DNA from: Isoetes taiwanensis
Lineage: Eukaryota > Streptophyta > Lycopodiopsida > Isoetales > Isoetaceae
Length of the DNA stretch: 64,000 nucleotides
Assembly (NCBI GenBank): GCA_021234155.1
Contig: JAJEKV010000074.1
Location: 1,917,700-1,981,699, forward strand
Direction of reading: 5' to 3'
The notes beneath the pieces were generated by a model that was not told where the DNA came from, did not search any database, and worked only from the letters and a program-made list of their open reading frames with translations. Positions 46,835 to 59,594 of this stretch are shown here, piece after piece. The position numbers were made by a program, and so were the translations under genes. How positions within the stretch are numbered: the first letter of the stretch is position 1; each line of letters starts with the position of its first letter.

Positions 46835-46988
46835 TAAAAGCAACCCTAGGTTGTACTTTTTTGAGTCACTGCTTTTAAAGTTCCCAAGGCCTCCCTTTTA
46901 GTCCTGATAAGTCCGGGCCTTTTAGTTAGTAAGGTTGTACTGGGATTATCTTTAATAAGTCTTAGGTTTGTCCAAAGCAGGGAGAGGG
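46835..46988 (+). repeat. Segment duplicated at 58113-58215, leading into TA repeats
   Basis: Shared words in order: CTAAGGCTCCC/CCAAGGCCTCCC, GATAAGTCC, AGTAAGGTT/AGTCAAGTT, and TTGTCTTAGGC/AAGTCTTAGGT, then a TA microsatellite in both. This supports one duplicated unit spanning about 44.6-47.0 kb and 57.2-58.2 kb. Confidence 0.5.
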
Positions 46989-47007
46989 TATATATATATA
47001 TATAGCA

Positions 47008-47048
<41 letters not shown>
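46989..47048. repeat. TA microsatellite
   Basis: (TA)n of about 60 bp, interrupted once by GCAG at 47005-47008. The YIYIYI frame on the - strand is an artefact of this run. Confidence 0.95.
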
Positions 47049-47051
<3 letters not shown>

Positions 47052-49640
47052 TCTTTGTACTATCGTTGGGTCTATGAACTATGGTCCATAAACACCCCGG
47101 AACGCAACCGGGTTTAAATAAACTGGCGCCCAAACCAAGCCAGTCTAAAATTCTCGACCGTTGATCCCGGACCAACTCACATCGCACAAACATAGCAACG
47201 AAATGCAATTTATTTAAGAGTAGAGATGAATTGACACCGCAAGATCTCTCCCTCGCGAACTTCAGGACAAAATCTCAAGAACCCGTCACTATTTTATGAG
47301 ACAAAGAAGCAAAGCAATGCCATGGATGGTGCATGTACTACCAAAAATGCAAAAGCAAACATACCTCCCATGCCATAATATATGCCAATTTATGCAAGAC
47401 AACTGTACCAAAAATAGACTTAAAGCACAAGATGGAAGAAATAAAGCCGCCATGGTCAGCTTACTCAGCTTTTATTGTAGACCGCCATTTCATACAATCG
47501 ACTACCGTGATCACCCTTCGCAAGTGCTTGGCCTCGATTGAGGTGACAACCATCCCACCATCGACCCCGATCCGGGATCTAGCCACCAGGGCCACCCACC
47601 CGGTGCACAACCCAACTCCCAATGCAATGGTGGAGGGAACCTGTAACACATGGGGAGATCTTTGTGTTCTGTCTTTAGAAACTATTCTATTCTATTCTAT
47701 TCTAAGAAATTGGTGATGGTTTCCCATGTTTTAATAGATGAAGTTAGATAAATATTTGCTTCCATATGACAAATTACAATTAAAAGGCACATTGTGCAAC
47801 CCAAAGAAAAGATATAATTGTCATTTTCACAAGCAACCAATGAATTTAAGTTCCCCAAAGGAATGCACTACTAAAAATTTTACTTCAAATGCTAATTGGA
47901 ATAAAAAAGATAGGAGATCTTTATTAGCGAAAAACATAAACACAAAGTTTTAGAGGAAAGTTGGTTAGTTGCATTTTTTATAAATGGTAGTCACGCTTAT
48001 CTTAGCAAGTAATGTTCGAATCATGAACGAAATTTCCTGTGCCGCCACCCTTACCTTCCATGGCAAGTATTTGAAACATAAGTATCAAGACCGGCAACCC
48101 AGATCGACAAATCAAGTCGTGGTCGTAAGAAATCAACACGAATCACAGTAGGTTCATATCACGCAATAGCTCTAAAACCAATGAGGCTAGTTCTAAGAGT
48201 TCTCACACTAAATTTTAAATGCAAACGATCACAAGAACCTAGGGATCAAGAGCTTCTACCCAAATAATTAGTATCTATCACATCTATCGTAAAAAAGAAG
48301 CCATACCCAGTTGTGATTGAAGTTCTCTCCCCGATGTGTTTTGCATCTTCCTTTAAAAATCACAAACTTGAGATGATCCTAGATGATCAATCACCACAAG
48401 GGACTGGCACAAAAAGTAATCTCAGGCAAGACCCTCCGAGAAACAATTCAATGGTGTCTATTGCATGCATGCATAGCAAAAAATGCGCAAAACTTCAATA
48501 TCTATATTGGAATCTCCAAAATAGTTCTTCACATTTTAACAAACTCGTCCGAGATGCTCTAATTGAGAGGGGTCCCTTTGCTAAAGAAAATGACACCATT
48601 TACTCCGACCGCCAAACCGGACCCAAAACCCAACAAACAACTGGGATAAAGTCACCATAACAGCACCGGATCAAAATAGAATTTAAACAAACGCAGATCG
48701 AATGGCAAATGCCCAAACGACATCTAGACAAACATGAGCATTGGTGGAATTGCCAATATAAAATAGAGCCCGATGAGCAAATTTGTGGCTCCGCAACACA
48801 ACTATTATCTTGGTATGAAATATCTACAAATGAGTCTTTAATCAAACAATTTAATAATTCAAGTACGCTTTATCAACTATTCTTCTCTACAAATCTTTTC
48901 TCAAGCATTTAGCCATTCAGATCGCATAGTAACGATTCGTGACACTATACATGTGTTCAAACATATGTGAAGGCATTTATGCATTTCTATTTGGATGTAC
49001 ACTCTGTAATGCTTGGAGCAATGTCTCATGGTAAAGTATTGTCACATGCGTAGTAGTGCAAACATACGCTAATGTATGTGCCTAATTGGCGCTCGGGATG
49101 TTTTTCGCGAGGTTTAGCCATGCTCTTTTCTATAACGCATCTCCTACCACCTTAATTTAGAAATGACTAAACCGTTCAATCATCATTCTCTTCAGATTTC
49201 ATGAATAAGGAAGCCTAAAAGGAACGCCTCGATAAATAATGTCTAAAAAGTCATTCTGCAGATTGACTCTCCCCAGAGCTTGAGCATTACCGTAATATGC
49301 ACCCATCTCGTGAAATCTAAACACGCTGGTGTCAAGATATGTTCCCTTTTGCTGATTCAAATAACCCACTTTAGAACTCATCTTGTAACCGGTGAAAAAG
49401 AATGGCCTATTAGAGAACAAGCACCAACACAACACAAAAATTTTCAAAATACGTACCATTTCTACCGCGAATATCCATTTATGCGCTTTACGCAAAGATT
49501 CATCACAAGAAATTTTCACGTTGAAATTAAGTTACTAATAATAAATGCAAAAACACACCATTTCACATCTATTCACACAGCTATGTAACCATTCATCACG
49601 CACGTCACAATTTGTATCTTTCAAATTAATCGATAACATG
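47049..49640. other. Unassigned stretch
   Basis: 47461-47649 has frames on both strands without a known domain. 49199-49519 (-) is a 106-codon frame with coding-like composition in its second half (GTYLDTSVFRFHEMGAYYG), possibly an exon; family unknown. A TATTC run lies at 47683-47704. Confidence 0.3.
47683..47704 (+). repeat. TATTC pentanucleotide microsatellite
   Basis: Four units and a partial one, the third such run in the window. Confidence 0.85.
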
Positions 49641-49681
49641 CTTTCACGTGAAAGCCAATAACATGCTTTCACAAGTGAAAG
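49634..49681. repeat. Tandem palindromes with a G-box core
   Basis: Two copies of ATAACATGCTTTCAC in tandem, 25 bp apart. The first makes CTTTCACGTGAAAG (49641-49654), a perfect 14-bp palindrome centred on the G-box core CACGTG. The second makes CTTTCACAAGTGAAAG (49666-49681), a 7-bp-arm hairpin. Plant bZIP and bHLH factors bind CACGTG; a role here is unproven. Confidence 0.8.
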
Positions 49682-52619
49682 AAGATGAAGCCTAGAATAT
49701 TTGTCGCCCAAAATTCGGATGTCAATTACAAGCAGAATCTTGTTCTAAAACGTAATTATAGCTAGCATTTGTAAGAAACCACACTGCAAGAAAAATATAC
49801 CAACCTCAATATCGTGATGACATTTCATTTCAATGTTTCAGTAATAGCAAAATTAATACTATGCATGCATGAAGATCCACTTTTAGGCACATGTGCACCC
49901 ACAATGAGATTAGTGAGCTAACTTAATTCTTTCCAATATATAAGCAGCACCTAGAGCAAATTTAACCCCAAACAAAATGCAACAACTCACCCTTTTTAAG
50001 GAAATTACATTTGCATCAAGGACCTAAGCCTACATCACGTAACTACCAACCCAAGTGAAGTTGCCCTCCATGCGATATATATTTACTAAAACATGACTCA
50101 ACTTTACCAATAAGCCTTCAAAATAATATTGGATCACTAACATATTGTAAATTTTAAGAAATCTCTCAGGAGAAAATCTCATATAGAAAGTTGAATGGGC
50201 CCTATAGGACTCTGCAGGTCCCTAAAGAGGGAGAGAAAGACAACTGTAAATGTCAAAAACAAGCATTGAACAATAGATTGATTTCGCCATAAAACACATG
50301 GAAGCATATTATGAATTGCCTCCTCACAATTGTTGAAAATCAAGATAGAAGCCATACATACAAAAACAGAGTGCAAAGTACAAAGTAACCGGATCGGGTA
50401 TTTGACCCCTCTCAGCAAAAGAACCTAAAAGTTGCCTCAAAATAAATAAGCACCTTTCTCATAGCCGGAACTTCCGCTTGTTCCTTCAATTATGCCACCG
50501 CCAAGGACCTCGAAGTTTGTATACATAAAATTTGCATCCCGCACTCCATGCCACGTAAGGTTTCTATGAAGCCCCAGATGAGCAGACCCATTTTCTTACC
50601 CCGGATCGATCTTGGATCTTTTTAAGCATGGGAGTTAATTACCCGTGATGTGTTCCTGCCAACAACATTTGGAAGGCCCCGCCTAAATGGGAAATGTGAG
50701 TATCAATAGCCCACCCAAACTTTTCATAGCCTTTATATATTAGTTTAAACAAAACATGTACTTAACAATTACACAAGATCAACGCCAGCTACAACGTGAT
50801 GCAAAGTTAAAAGATCACACCCCAAAGTCCCAAGTAAACCATCCAAAACCAGTATTAAATATTTCGAATCATCTTTGTGTTCCAACCGAAGGTTTTGTAG
50901 ACAAATTTACAAATAAGAAGTTGGAAGATCAAATACTACAAAAATAAAAAACTTTGCATCGTATCACCTCGAGACAACATCCACGATAGTAGATCCAATC
51001 AAAATGACTTATCAATGAATTGCAAAGGCATCCCGCGAATGATGCACAAGTTATCCACGCGAGTGCCGCTATCGCTAGGTAAGAAATAGGCCGAAAGCAA
51101 TAAATTCCTCCTCATAATAATTCAAAACGTAGCGAGGTTTCCGTGGATAGAGTATCTAACCTCATCGGGTAAAATGAACCACCTCGAATATAATAAGACA
51201 TGTTGCCTTGTCGCTAAGAGCTAATTTCAAGATGGCACATCTCGCATTCCATGCGCATTGCAGTAAAAATAATAAGAACGTAAGCCTTTTAAAAATAGTA
51301 ATAGTCGATGAAAGCAGATTTACCTATATGCCAGACAAGCACATTTGCTATTCTTGAGGAGGAGAAATCTTCTAAGTAAGAACAACAAAACATTCCTAAC
51401 CCTTTAAAGAGGGAAGGGCGTGAAGAAAGTCCACCAAGAAATCACCGAAGTAGTGTATCAACCGTTGGTCATCACCACCAGTTTCCGCTATTAGAACAAG
51501 TTTGAAAACTAGCTGGTAAAAGAAAAGCGCACTTTTTCAAACAAATCACAATTTAGGATATTCACATCAAAATCGTGATAGCCGCATTACCGTGAAAAGT
51601 CACAAGGGCATGCTGTGCGATATACCACGCCAAAATGCCGTCCCTAAAAGAACTAAGAGTCCGGTCGCGATGAGATGCCCACGAGGAAAAAAATTATGGC
51701 GTAAGGAAGTATAGATGACATGTGCATAAGACGGTCATATGACCTCAGACTTTAATAGCAAACTAGGAAACATGGGAAAATTTGTTAGCTGGAGAAAATA
51801 ATAGAAAACCAAAAACATGATGTTCTCGATATCGGGTTTTACAGATCCGTAACTCGTAGTGCTCTGACTATTGCATTACAGATCCGTAACTTGGTGGTGC
51901 GACATAACCACAACAACTATTCTTCTATTGCTTCCACTCAATTCCTCGTGTCCACCTGGACCAAATTCTCGACCATCTCAACTCTCATTCGCTTTGTCAA
52001 TCCTCTTGCCGCTGCCCTAAGGTATAAAAGTAAGAAACTCCATTTTCAAATCCTCAACAATACTATGACATGCGCTCATAAATGCAATGATGTGGATAAC
52101 TTATGTTTCGCGGATGTTCTCGGATTAAAATAATAATAAGCGCATAATTTGGTCCAAAGGTTCTGATATTTCAATGACAAAGACTCGAACACATGTTTCT
52201 CAAAGGCACAAAGTTATACATAAGCCATTGTTGTATGTAATAGTTCGTTTGACATGAAAAGGGAGTACTTACTTATAGAAAGATCTACTACTAAATCCAT
52301 AGTCGTAAACATAAAGAATAAATGTATTAATTAGCTAGCTGCTTTTCTAACTTTCTTACTCCAAGTTTCATATTTGTATATAAGCTCTCCTCGACAACAT
52401 TATACAGAAAAGTGGACCAGATCCTCGCTATAACTGAAATTTATTACTCAATCCTTTTAAGAAAGCGCTTAGAACGTGACCGGAATTTGGTTTCATCAAG
52501 CAACTTTCTACTCTAAAAATTCCACCTACCGTAAGAAAAAAAGGACTCCAAGAAAGTTATCAAAGAAACAATTAATAATAACAAAAACAAAGAGTCGCAC
52601 CTGCAGGAAGAGATGATGC
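49682..52619. other. A-rich unassigned stretch
   Basis: No gene recognised. A small direct repeat, ACAGATCCGTAACT, occurs at 51840 and 51879. Frames are short and without motifs. Confidence 0.35.
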
Positions 52620-53400
52620 TAAAACCATTTTCGCTGGTGTTTCTTGGCCTCCAAGTTCGGAACATCCCCATAAAAGAACATTCATTCATCATATTATCCC
52701 ATAGGAAGGTTGCAAATTACGCGGAAACACCGAGCGCGGAGAGCCTTCCACGTGAGACATGGGCTTATGGAGCCTACCAACCGCAAGACCGTAACAACAA
52801 GCAAGCGGTAATCCTCGAAAGTAAGAGGCCATCATGCTAGATCATTAACTTACTAACCGAATCGGGTATAACATAAATTAACGCTTCTTTTTATTTGGCA
52901 CACCGCCTTGTGGGGAAGACTTTCGCGAAGATTGTTCTTCATGTAAAAGACATTAATCGGGCATAGCAGTATTTTGCCTCTCACTCAGTTCAGCGGACCA
53001 CCAAACTCGATCCCAAACCGAAATGGGTACTCACAAATCATGGCATCGCCAGGCAACCCGGAGAAAACAAAAACTAGAACGAAGCCACTTATAACGCATA
53101 ATACCAATCAAGTAATGGATTCGGTAGTCATCTAGCATGTTCTCGATATAAGCAAAAAAGAAGAGGCTCACCAAAATCTAGAACATGACTCCATATAGCA
53201 AGCCGTGGAGGAGAATTAGATCCATATTCGCGGAGGCTTTCGCCATGCACCCTCTTGCCAAAGTTCTAACGCTGTGCAACCATATAAACATGGATGAATC
53301 TCTAATTCCAAATGCCTCAGATATTCACTCCATTAACATTCACTACAAACTAAAGCATGTAAATAGTTTAACACCTTCATAATATCAACAATAAATGGTT
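52620..53400 (+). repeat. Tandem duplication, first copy (about 787-bp unit)
   Basis: Shares with 53407-54178, in order: GGCCTCCAAGTTC, AACATAAATTAACGC, CACACCGCC, GAAGATTGTTCTTCAT, AGAACGAAGCCACTTATAACG, CATCTAGCATGTTCTCGATATA, GCAAGCCGTGGAG, AAACATGGATGAAT and AAGCATGTAAATAGTT. Many small indels separate the copies. No protein domain recognised. Confidence 0.85.
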
Positions 53401-53406
53401 CCGTCC

Positions 53407-54178
53407 TCATCCCAAACGCCATTTTCGGTGCTTTGGCCTCCAAGTTCTAAACATCCTATAAAAGAAACATCATTCTATCATACATATCCTTATAGTAGCG
53501 CTTGCAAATTACTTGAAACACCGATGGGAGAGCCTTCCAATGTGAGCATATGGGCGGCTTGTTTCACTAACCGCGAAGACCGTAACAACAAGTAAAGTAA
53601 CTTTGGAGCAAGAGTAAATATCATAGATCACACCTGACTAACCGAACTGGCATGTAACATAAATTAACGCTTTATTTCGGGCACACCGCCTGTAAAGACT
53701 TAGAAGATTGTTCTTCATAAAAGACATACTAATCGCTACAAGCAGGCTTAGCCTTCCGGACCAAGTTCAAGGACCACTTCAAACTCTCGGATCCGCAAAA
53801 CCGTGAAATGGGGTACCACAAATCATGGTATCGCGAAGGCAACTGAGAAACAAAACCAGAACGAAGCCACTTATAACGCATAAATACCTAACCGCTAAAT
53901 GATCTCGCAAGCCATCTAGCATGTTCTCGATATAGCAAAGAAGAGGCCCAACAGACTCAGAAATATGACCCGACATAGCAAGCCGTGGAGTGAGAATTAG
54001 ATCCATATCTGGTGAGGCTTTCTATACATAAAAACCCTCACAAGTTTAACAGCAACCAAGTATAAACATGGATGAATTTCACCCAAATGCTCAGATTCAC
54101 TCCATTAACATTCAGCCTTTACAAACTAAAAGCATGTAAATAGTTAACTACCTCTTCATAATATCACCAACAAATACC
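53407..54178 (+). repeat. Tandem duplication, second copy
   Basis: Direct neighbour of the first copy, same orientation, aligned over almost its full length. Ends near ATAATATCACCAACAAATAC, matching ATAATATCAACAATAAATGG at the end of the first. Confidence 0.85.
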
Positions 54179-55518
54179 GTCCATCCTAAGCAAGAGTTAC
54201 AACATTGTTGATGATCCGAAGGATCTTTCATTTCGCAGACAAAGAATCTCTCAGGTAAAGCTTATAATTTGCTATCATGATCTCGGAAGTGTGACATGTA
54301 CCATTTTTGGTGACAGAATCTTGTGTGCAAAGATAATTTCCCTCACATCCTTTTCTCTCGAAGTTCTACTTTTAATTGACTGACAATGGCACTATTCAAG
54401 CAGACTACCCGTTGATCATACTTATAGACTTTTGGAATGCTTAAAATGAGTTTTCGTGCAATACCTTTACACCTAAGCACAACAGGACGAAAACCCTAGA
54501 TAGTTAAAGAGATACCGAATATTAGACAAATTTGGAATAACATAAAATGAGTGCACTTGGTCACAATAAAAGCAAAATGTGGAGATATTTTAGATTAACT
54601 GTGAAGAAGATACTTACCATCAAGCATCGATGAATAATAAGAGCCCAAGAAACCATGCCTAATGACGTAAGCAAAACCGTAAGTATAGAGATCTATGTTT
54701 GGGACCAAAACATGCATATATAAAGATCCTGCGATTCTCCAAATATTTGCAACTTTTACTTATTGCGTAAATATTCGGCCAAGATTCAGCCGCACAAAAG
54801 AGAAATCCATCAAATTAAGAGAAGTTTCGGGCAAAGCTACCGTGAAGCACTCTTCAATGATTTTTGCTTGTTTAAAGATCTTATATGCCCGGAAATGAAA
54901 CAGCATCATGATGCCATCCGCGACAAACTCTAACCGACCCATCACTAACAACAACTCGCCGTAAAACGTATCCCGTCGACAGCACACCAGCGCCATAGCG
55001 TAAACCGAAAAAGGAGAGGGCATCCATTTACCCGCCATATATAATCGTAAACTAGGAAATCGTAGGTCGCCGCCGTAATCTAATCAAAACTATGGCGACA
55101 CAAAGAATCTAACCAAGGACTTCTAGCCTACATCTTCGAAGCCGTAATGGTGCACCTTTGGATCTTTAACAAGGGAAGAGATTAGAAGCCCCACCTAAAT
55201 GATTCGATTAAAAGCCCCAATTTATCACCTCCTTGCAACTTCCTATCTGTAAAAATTGACTACTAAGATTCGATCTTCCCCTTTTAACTGAAGGCCCATG
55301 AAAGCCCCAAATAATTTTAATCTACGCCTAGATAAAATGCCCCACCTTCAAGGGCCTGTGACAAAAGCCCCAAATATGGGATGTTTCGTGTTACTTGCAC
55401 TGGCCTCGACCGGCCCATCTCTTTAGATGGACTACGAGATCAATCTCTACCAAAAATTTTGTGGCATCAATTCTACACCATCTGGAGACTCTACATCATT
55501 TGTGGCACCCAATATAAT
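54179..55518. other. Unassigned stretch with one coding-like - strand frame
   Basis: 54760-55038 (-), 92 codons, starts MAGKWMPSPFSVYAMAL and has balanced, coding-like composition. It could be a first exon or transposon fragment; not recognised. In 55184-55374, five copies of an AAAGCCCCA-like word occur at irregular spacing. Confidence 0.3.
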
Positions 55519-55540
55519 TGTATATATATATGATAGCAGA

Positions 55541-55607
<67 letters not shown>

Positions 55608-55615
55608 TATATAGA

Positions 55616-55650
<35 letters not shown>
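55519..55650. repeat. Long TA microsatellite
   Basis: About 130 bp of (TA)n with interruptions GATAGCAGAG near 55532, a single C near 55602 and GAG near 55614. The AGCAG interruption resembles that of the 46989 run. Confidence 0.95.
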
Positions 55651-55651
<1 letters not shown>

Positions 55652-57242
55652 TACTTCCCTTACCCATTAGCCTTGGGACCAAAAAAAAATCCAAAGGGAA
55701 TTTCTCAAGCCCACAAGCCCTTCTACTCTTAAAGTCCTATTTTTGGAATCCTAGAATTCTTTTAGTACTCAATGGTTGCTAAATACAAAGGCATTGCACC
55801 CATCTATCAATTAAATAAGGACCTGCTTTTGTGACCCTTGAAATTGTTTGATCAAGTTATACAGTACACTTTGACCACAATCCCCTTAACCTTTAGTCCC
55901 ACAAATCCCCACTCAACCCTTAATTCCTATTCTAGAATACAAGTTTTTTATAATAACCCCAAAATATAATGCTAAAATAATACAAGGGGCAAATATTTTT
56001 TGCACCCAATTACCAATTATCAATTTGGAAAGGGCCTATTTTGGGGACCCTTGATACAAATCGATCAAGTATCTTAACAAACTGAAATGTTCCTTAGTTC
56101 ACAAATAGTATACCTAAATGTATGACAGGCAATAAACCCCAAATATAAGGCATGAACCCAATTTGATGACCTAAATAATACCATAGGTTTAGTCCACTAA
56201 ATAATACTATTGTTCTGGTTTGTTTTGGACACACCTTGGCAAGACAATAATATACAAGGCCGCAGTATAATCTTATGGATTGTTATTTGGCTGGAAAATG
56301 GTATGCTCTAGAGAGGAGAACTTTGAGCATATGAAGGATTTAGATTTTCCTTATGCATGCTTTTTTCCAATAAGATGGTATGGGTACCACAAATAATGCA
56401 ATGAATACTATGGATGACAAAGGTTTAATAATTATTTATGCATAAGCTTCACATTTAAAGGGCAAATTGGACTAGGCATGAATTCGCTACATAGGTACCC
56501 ATAGGTTTGCCCTTAAGGTAATATACAATGTAACAAAATTATACAAAGGCCAATGGTTGGGTTAAATTTCGAAATAAAAGAGAAATCATCCACGTGTACA
56601 ACGTATGCAAGCGTGGCTTCCTCTGGGTAAACCCTAAAATCCTAATCCGACGGAGCTATCGAACCCTAGATATGGCGGAAGTGAGCCGATGCAGCAAATA
56701 TGGTACTACCTTTTATTTATAAAAGCAAATTTGATATATGGAAGAATCTTTTCAGTTATGGCGTACTCCTCAAACATGTTCTCGCTCTTGAGCTACTAAT
56801 GCGCATTGCATGTATCCGACGGCTTCATTTTGTCTTTAGGTTCTTGTAAGTTATTATACTTTAAGCCTTTAACACGGATTACAGATCGCTAATGCATACA
56901 CGACATGCTATCTATAAGAATCATTCAATAGCTACGAAGATTAGCAAGAGATATGACGATCAAGGGTCCCAAAAATAAGTGGCCCACTAGGAGCAAACTC
57001 ATTGAGCTGTTAAGGAGGGGCGGGGATTGAGCATCCTAATCCACCATCTAAACCTCAGCCTACTTGAGCTCGCAGTCGCATGCTACTGATAAATGGGAAC
57101 AAGGCAATGGCAAGATCACAAAAATTCATTCCCCACTCCCTTCAATTGTTCCTCCCACTTCGCTGCTAATGTGGTTAATAAGGGAAGCATCCGGAAAGAA
57201 CATTGGAGATCGAATATGTAGTCAATGCTGAAGATGACTAAT
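55651..57242. other. AT-rich unassigned stretch
   Basis: No gene recognised. 56600-57240 becomes less AT-rich towards the exon-like segment at 57243. Confidence 0.35.
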
Positions 57243-57272
57243 TTCATTGAAGAGGAGGTGCCACTAAATCAG
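57243..57272 (+). other. Exon-like segment, partner of 44651-44694
   Basis: FIEEEVPLNQ ending CAG before GT; shorter than its partner, lacking part of the Asp-rich stretch. Confidence 0.35.
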
Positions 57273-57866
57273 GTCTTTATATATAAAATTTTCTTGCTAT
57301 TTCTACTATATTTTGATCAAGACATGTAATAATAGTGAAGACTCAATCTATCTATTGCTTCATACCTATAGTAACATGTTAAAATGAATATTATGTTCTA
57401 CAATTTTAAATTCGAGTTATGTTAGTTTAGATCTATTTGGTTTGTTGGTGTACGCGTGAGTATAATTGCTGATTAGTCACTATGCACAAGTAATTTTTCT
57501 CAAGGCGTAATGTGATGCATAAAATATTTTGGCATTATTAGTTAATTTAGAATCTCTGATCATGTATTTCAGTTTTACTTCAGAGCACCTCAAGTAAATT
57601 GCCTTCATATGGCGCCAAGCTGCGATGTATTACCATGCATTATTTCTATTCATAAAGATTCCGTGATGCCGTATCATCGCATCATACATAATTTCAGTAA
57701 CTACTAGAGATTTGTTGCATTCTTTGTTATGATCTTAAATTATGGCTTACAGCTAACTACAAAATGTTTTAACCTACCTATCCCAAAAGTGGGTTGAAAT
57801 GCCAAGAATGATATAGCTACCTGGGCAATAATTTCACCGTTACCCAATAACATGTGATCCGCTTGA

Positions 57867-57910
57867 CCGCAGGTAACCAATCATTCTTCTCCCACCCTGC
57901 GCTGTTGCGG
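57867..57910 (+). other. Exon-like segment, partner of 45741
   Basis: Acceptor-like CCGCAG followed by GTAACCAATCATTCTTCTCCCA. The putative intron before it is about 600 bp, against about 1046 bp in the partner. Confidence 0.35.
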
Positions 57911-58112
57911 TTGTTGAAGACAAACACTATTCTCACTTTTAAACTGTGTTGTTTTATTATAAACGATAATACATATCGTATTTGCCTATTGATTTTAACT
58001 GCGGTATTTTGGATACAAGAAATTAATGAATATATTTCCTTGACACTATTCTTGATTTCTATGGCTTTGATGTTATTTAATCTTCAAAGAATTGTTTGAT
58101 TATTTTAAATCT

Positions 58113-58250
58113 AAAACCTAGTATTCAAATGTCTCTAAGGCTCCCCCGTAAGGGGTCAGATAAGTCCAGTAGTTTCTACTTGGATGCTTAGTCAAGTTAG
58201 GAGGATTTGTCTTAGGCTAGTCTATATATATATAAATATATATAACAAGT
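58113..58250 (+). repeat. Segment duplicated from 46835-46988, with TA run
   Basis: Partner of 46835-46988, followed by a short imperfect (TA)n near 58213-58238. Confidence 0.5.
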
Positions 58251-58924
58251 TATATAAAACATAAGAGTTTAAGTTACAAGACTTGTGAAGCTCATACCGG
58301 GCCAGAGATGTCGGGTACTTCTCACAAACCGCTCAAAATACTAAGAGTCGGTAGTCTCCTTTATTGCATTACACGCCAAAGTACTAGAGCTATGTTTTAT
58401 TCCTGGAGCTTTTGCATAGCCTGACTTTATTTAAGTACTTTCCTTGATATTTATGGTCACTCAGGACATTGGCCATTACATGCACATCTTGGCTAGGGTC
58501 AACAAACATGATAGTAATTGACGGACTTGTCGAGGGCTGAATGCTCCCTCAAGGTTCCTTGCATAACGTCGAGTATGGCAAGAAAATAACAGTTTGGAGA
58601 CCTCGCTATATGCTTAGGCTTTGTTAAACAAAATTGACAAAACATGAAAAAATGGCTTAATGCCACAAAACATAAGTATAATTTTGACATTTAAATTTTC
58701 ATGTCAATCATGTAAATTGGTTTAGGCATGGGTTTCAACGATCACTGGTTGCTACCAACCCAAACCGGGTTGCTACCAACCCGTAAGATTCCATGGCAAA
58801 CAAAGCCCGCATCCTGATTTTATGCTCATTGCTCATCTTGATGAAGCTAGAAGATTCTTATCACCTAATCCATACAGCCACACAAAGAACACATATCAGG
58901 TGTGTCTTACATTCTATCTCTACT

Positions 58925-59335
58925 CGTGAAATCCTCTAGTTATGGAGTAGGAACCGTAAAGAAACATTGAAGAATAAAGCCTCATAAGAAAGTCAAGTAG
59001 ATCACATTTAGGTCGGATTGTGAAATGCCGACATAGCTAATCTCGCCAAAACTTGACTGTTTTTTCATGAAAATATGAGCCGTGACTGCGGCTATCTCTA
59101 AACATACTCATTAAAACACGAGCTCAAGGCAGCTGCCCTGTTGTAGGGGCTGTCATTTTATGGCAGCAAGTACCTTATCTTCCATTTTTACAAGCCAGGA
59201 CTTAAAATTTAATGGAGATGCACCTAAGATGAAAATATAGACTTAAGAAAGGGGCTTTTTGCTTCTATTCTCAAGACGCTTTGGTTGTTTATATCTCTTA
59301 CTATCGTCATTAACTAACAAATCATGTAGCTTTAC
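58925..59335 (+). repeat. Direct duplication, first copy
   Basis: Shares with 59595-60030, in order: AAACTTGACTGTTTTT, CTAAACATA, GGGCTGTCATTTTATGGCA/GGCTGTTATTTCATGGCA, TTGGTTGTTTATATCTCTT and TATGTAGCT-like endings. No coding content; the style is that of transposon untranslated or LTR sequence. Confidence 0.8.
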
Positions 59336-59594
59336 ATATGATTTTCAATGCAAACGGTGCTGTTATGGGTTTGGAGCAAAAGCCGCCTTTGGCACTCTTT
59401 ATCAAGATTGGTCATCTACATCTGGATTTTAAGATCAATGGTAATTTTAAAATAATGATCTACCCTCTGAGAACTTGGAAACTACCCAAATAAGATTTAA
59501 TGTAAATACACATGCCGAATAATGTTTAAATGCAAATGCATAACTGAGATAATTCATTGATAGGCTAAATTATTCTTGAAACTAGTTATGTTCT

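Noticed and set aside
46846-47208. 120-codon frame with a YIYIYI core, - strand
   Set aside because: It is translation of the TA microsatellite; the flanks have no domain.
48001-48030. GTTCGAATC as the T-loop of a tRNA gene
   Set aside because: No acceptor, D-arm or anticodon arm can be built around it.
49792-49808. CACTGCAAGAAAAATA as a CACTA-type terminus
   Set aside because: Matches the style of such ends, but no partner terminus, subterminal repeats or target duplication could be found.
55427-55732. 101-codon frame with YIYIYI repeats
   Set aside because: Translation of the TA microsatellite at 55519-55650.
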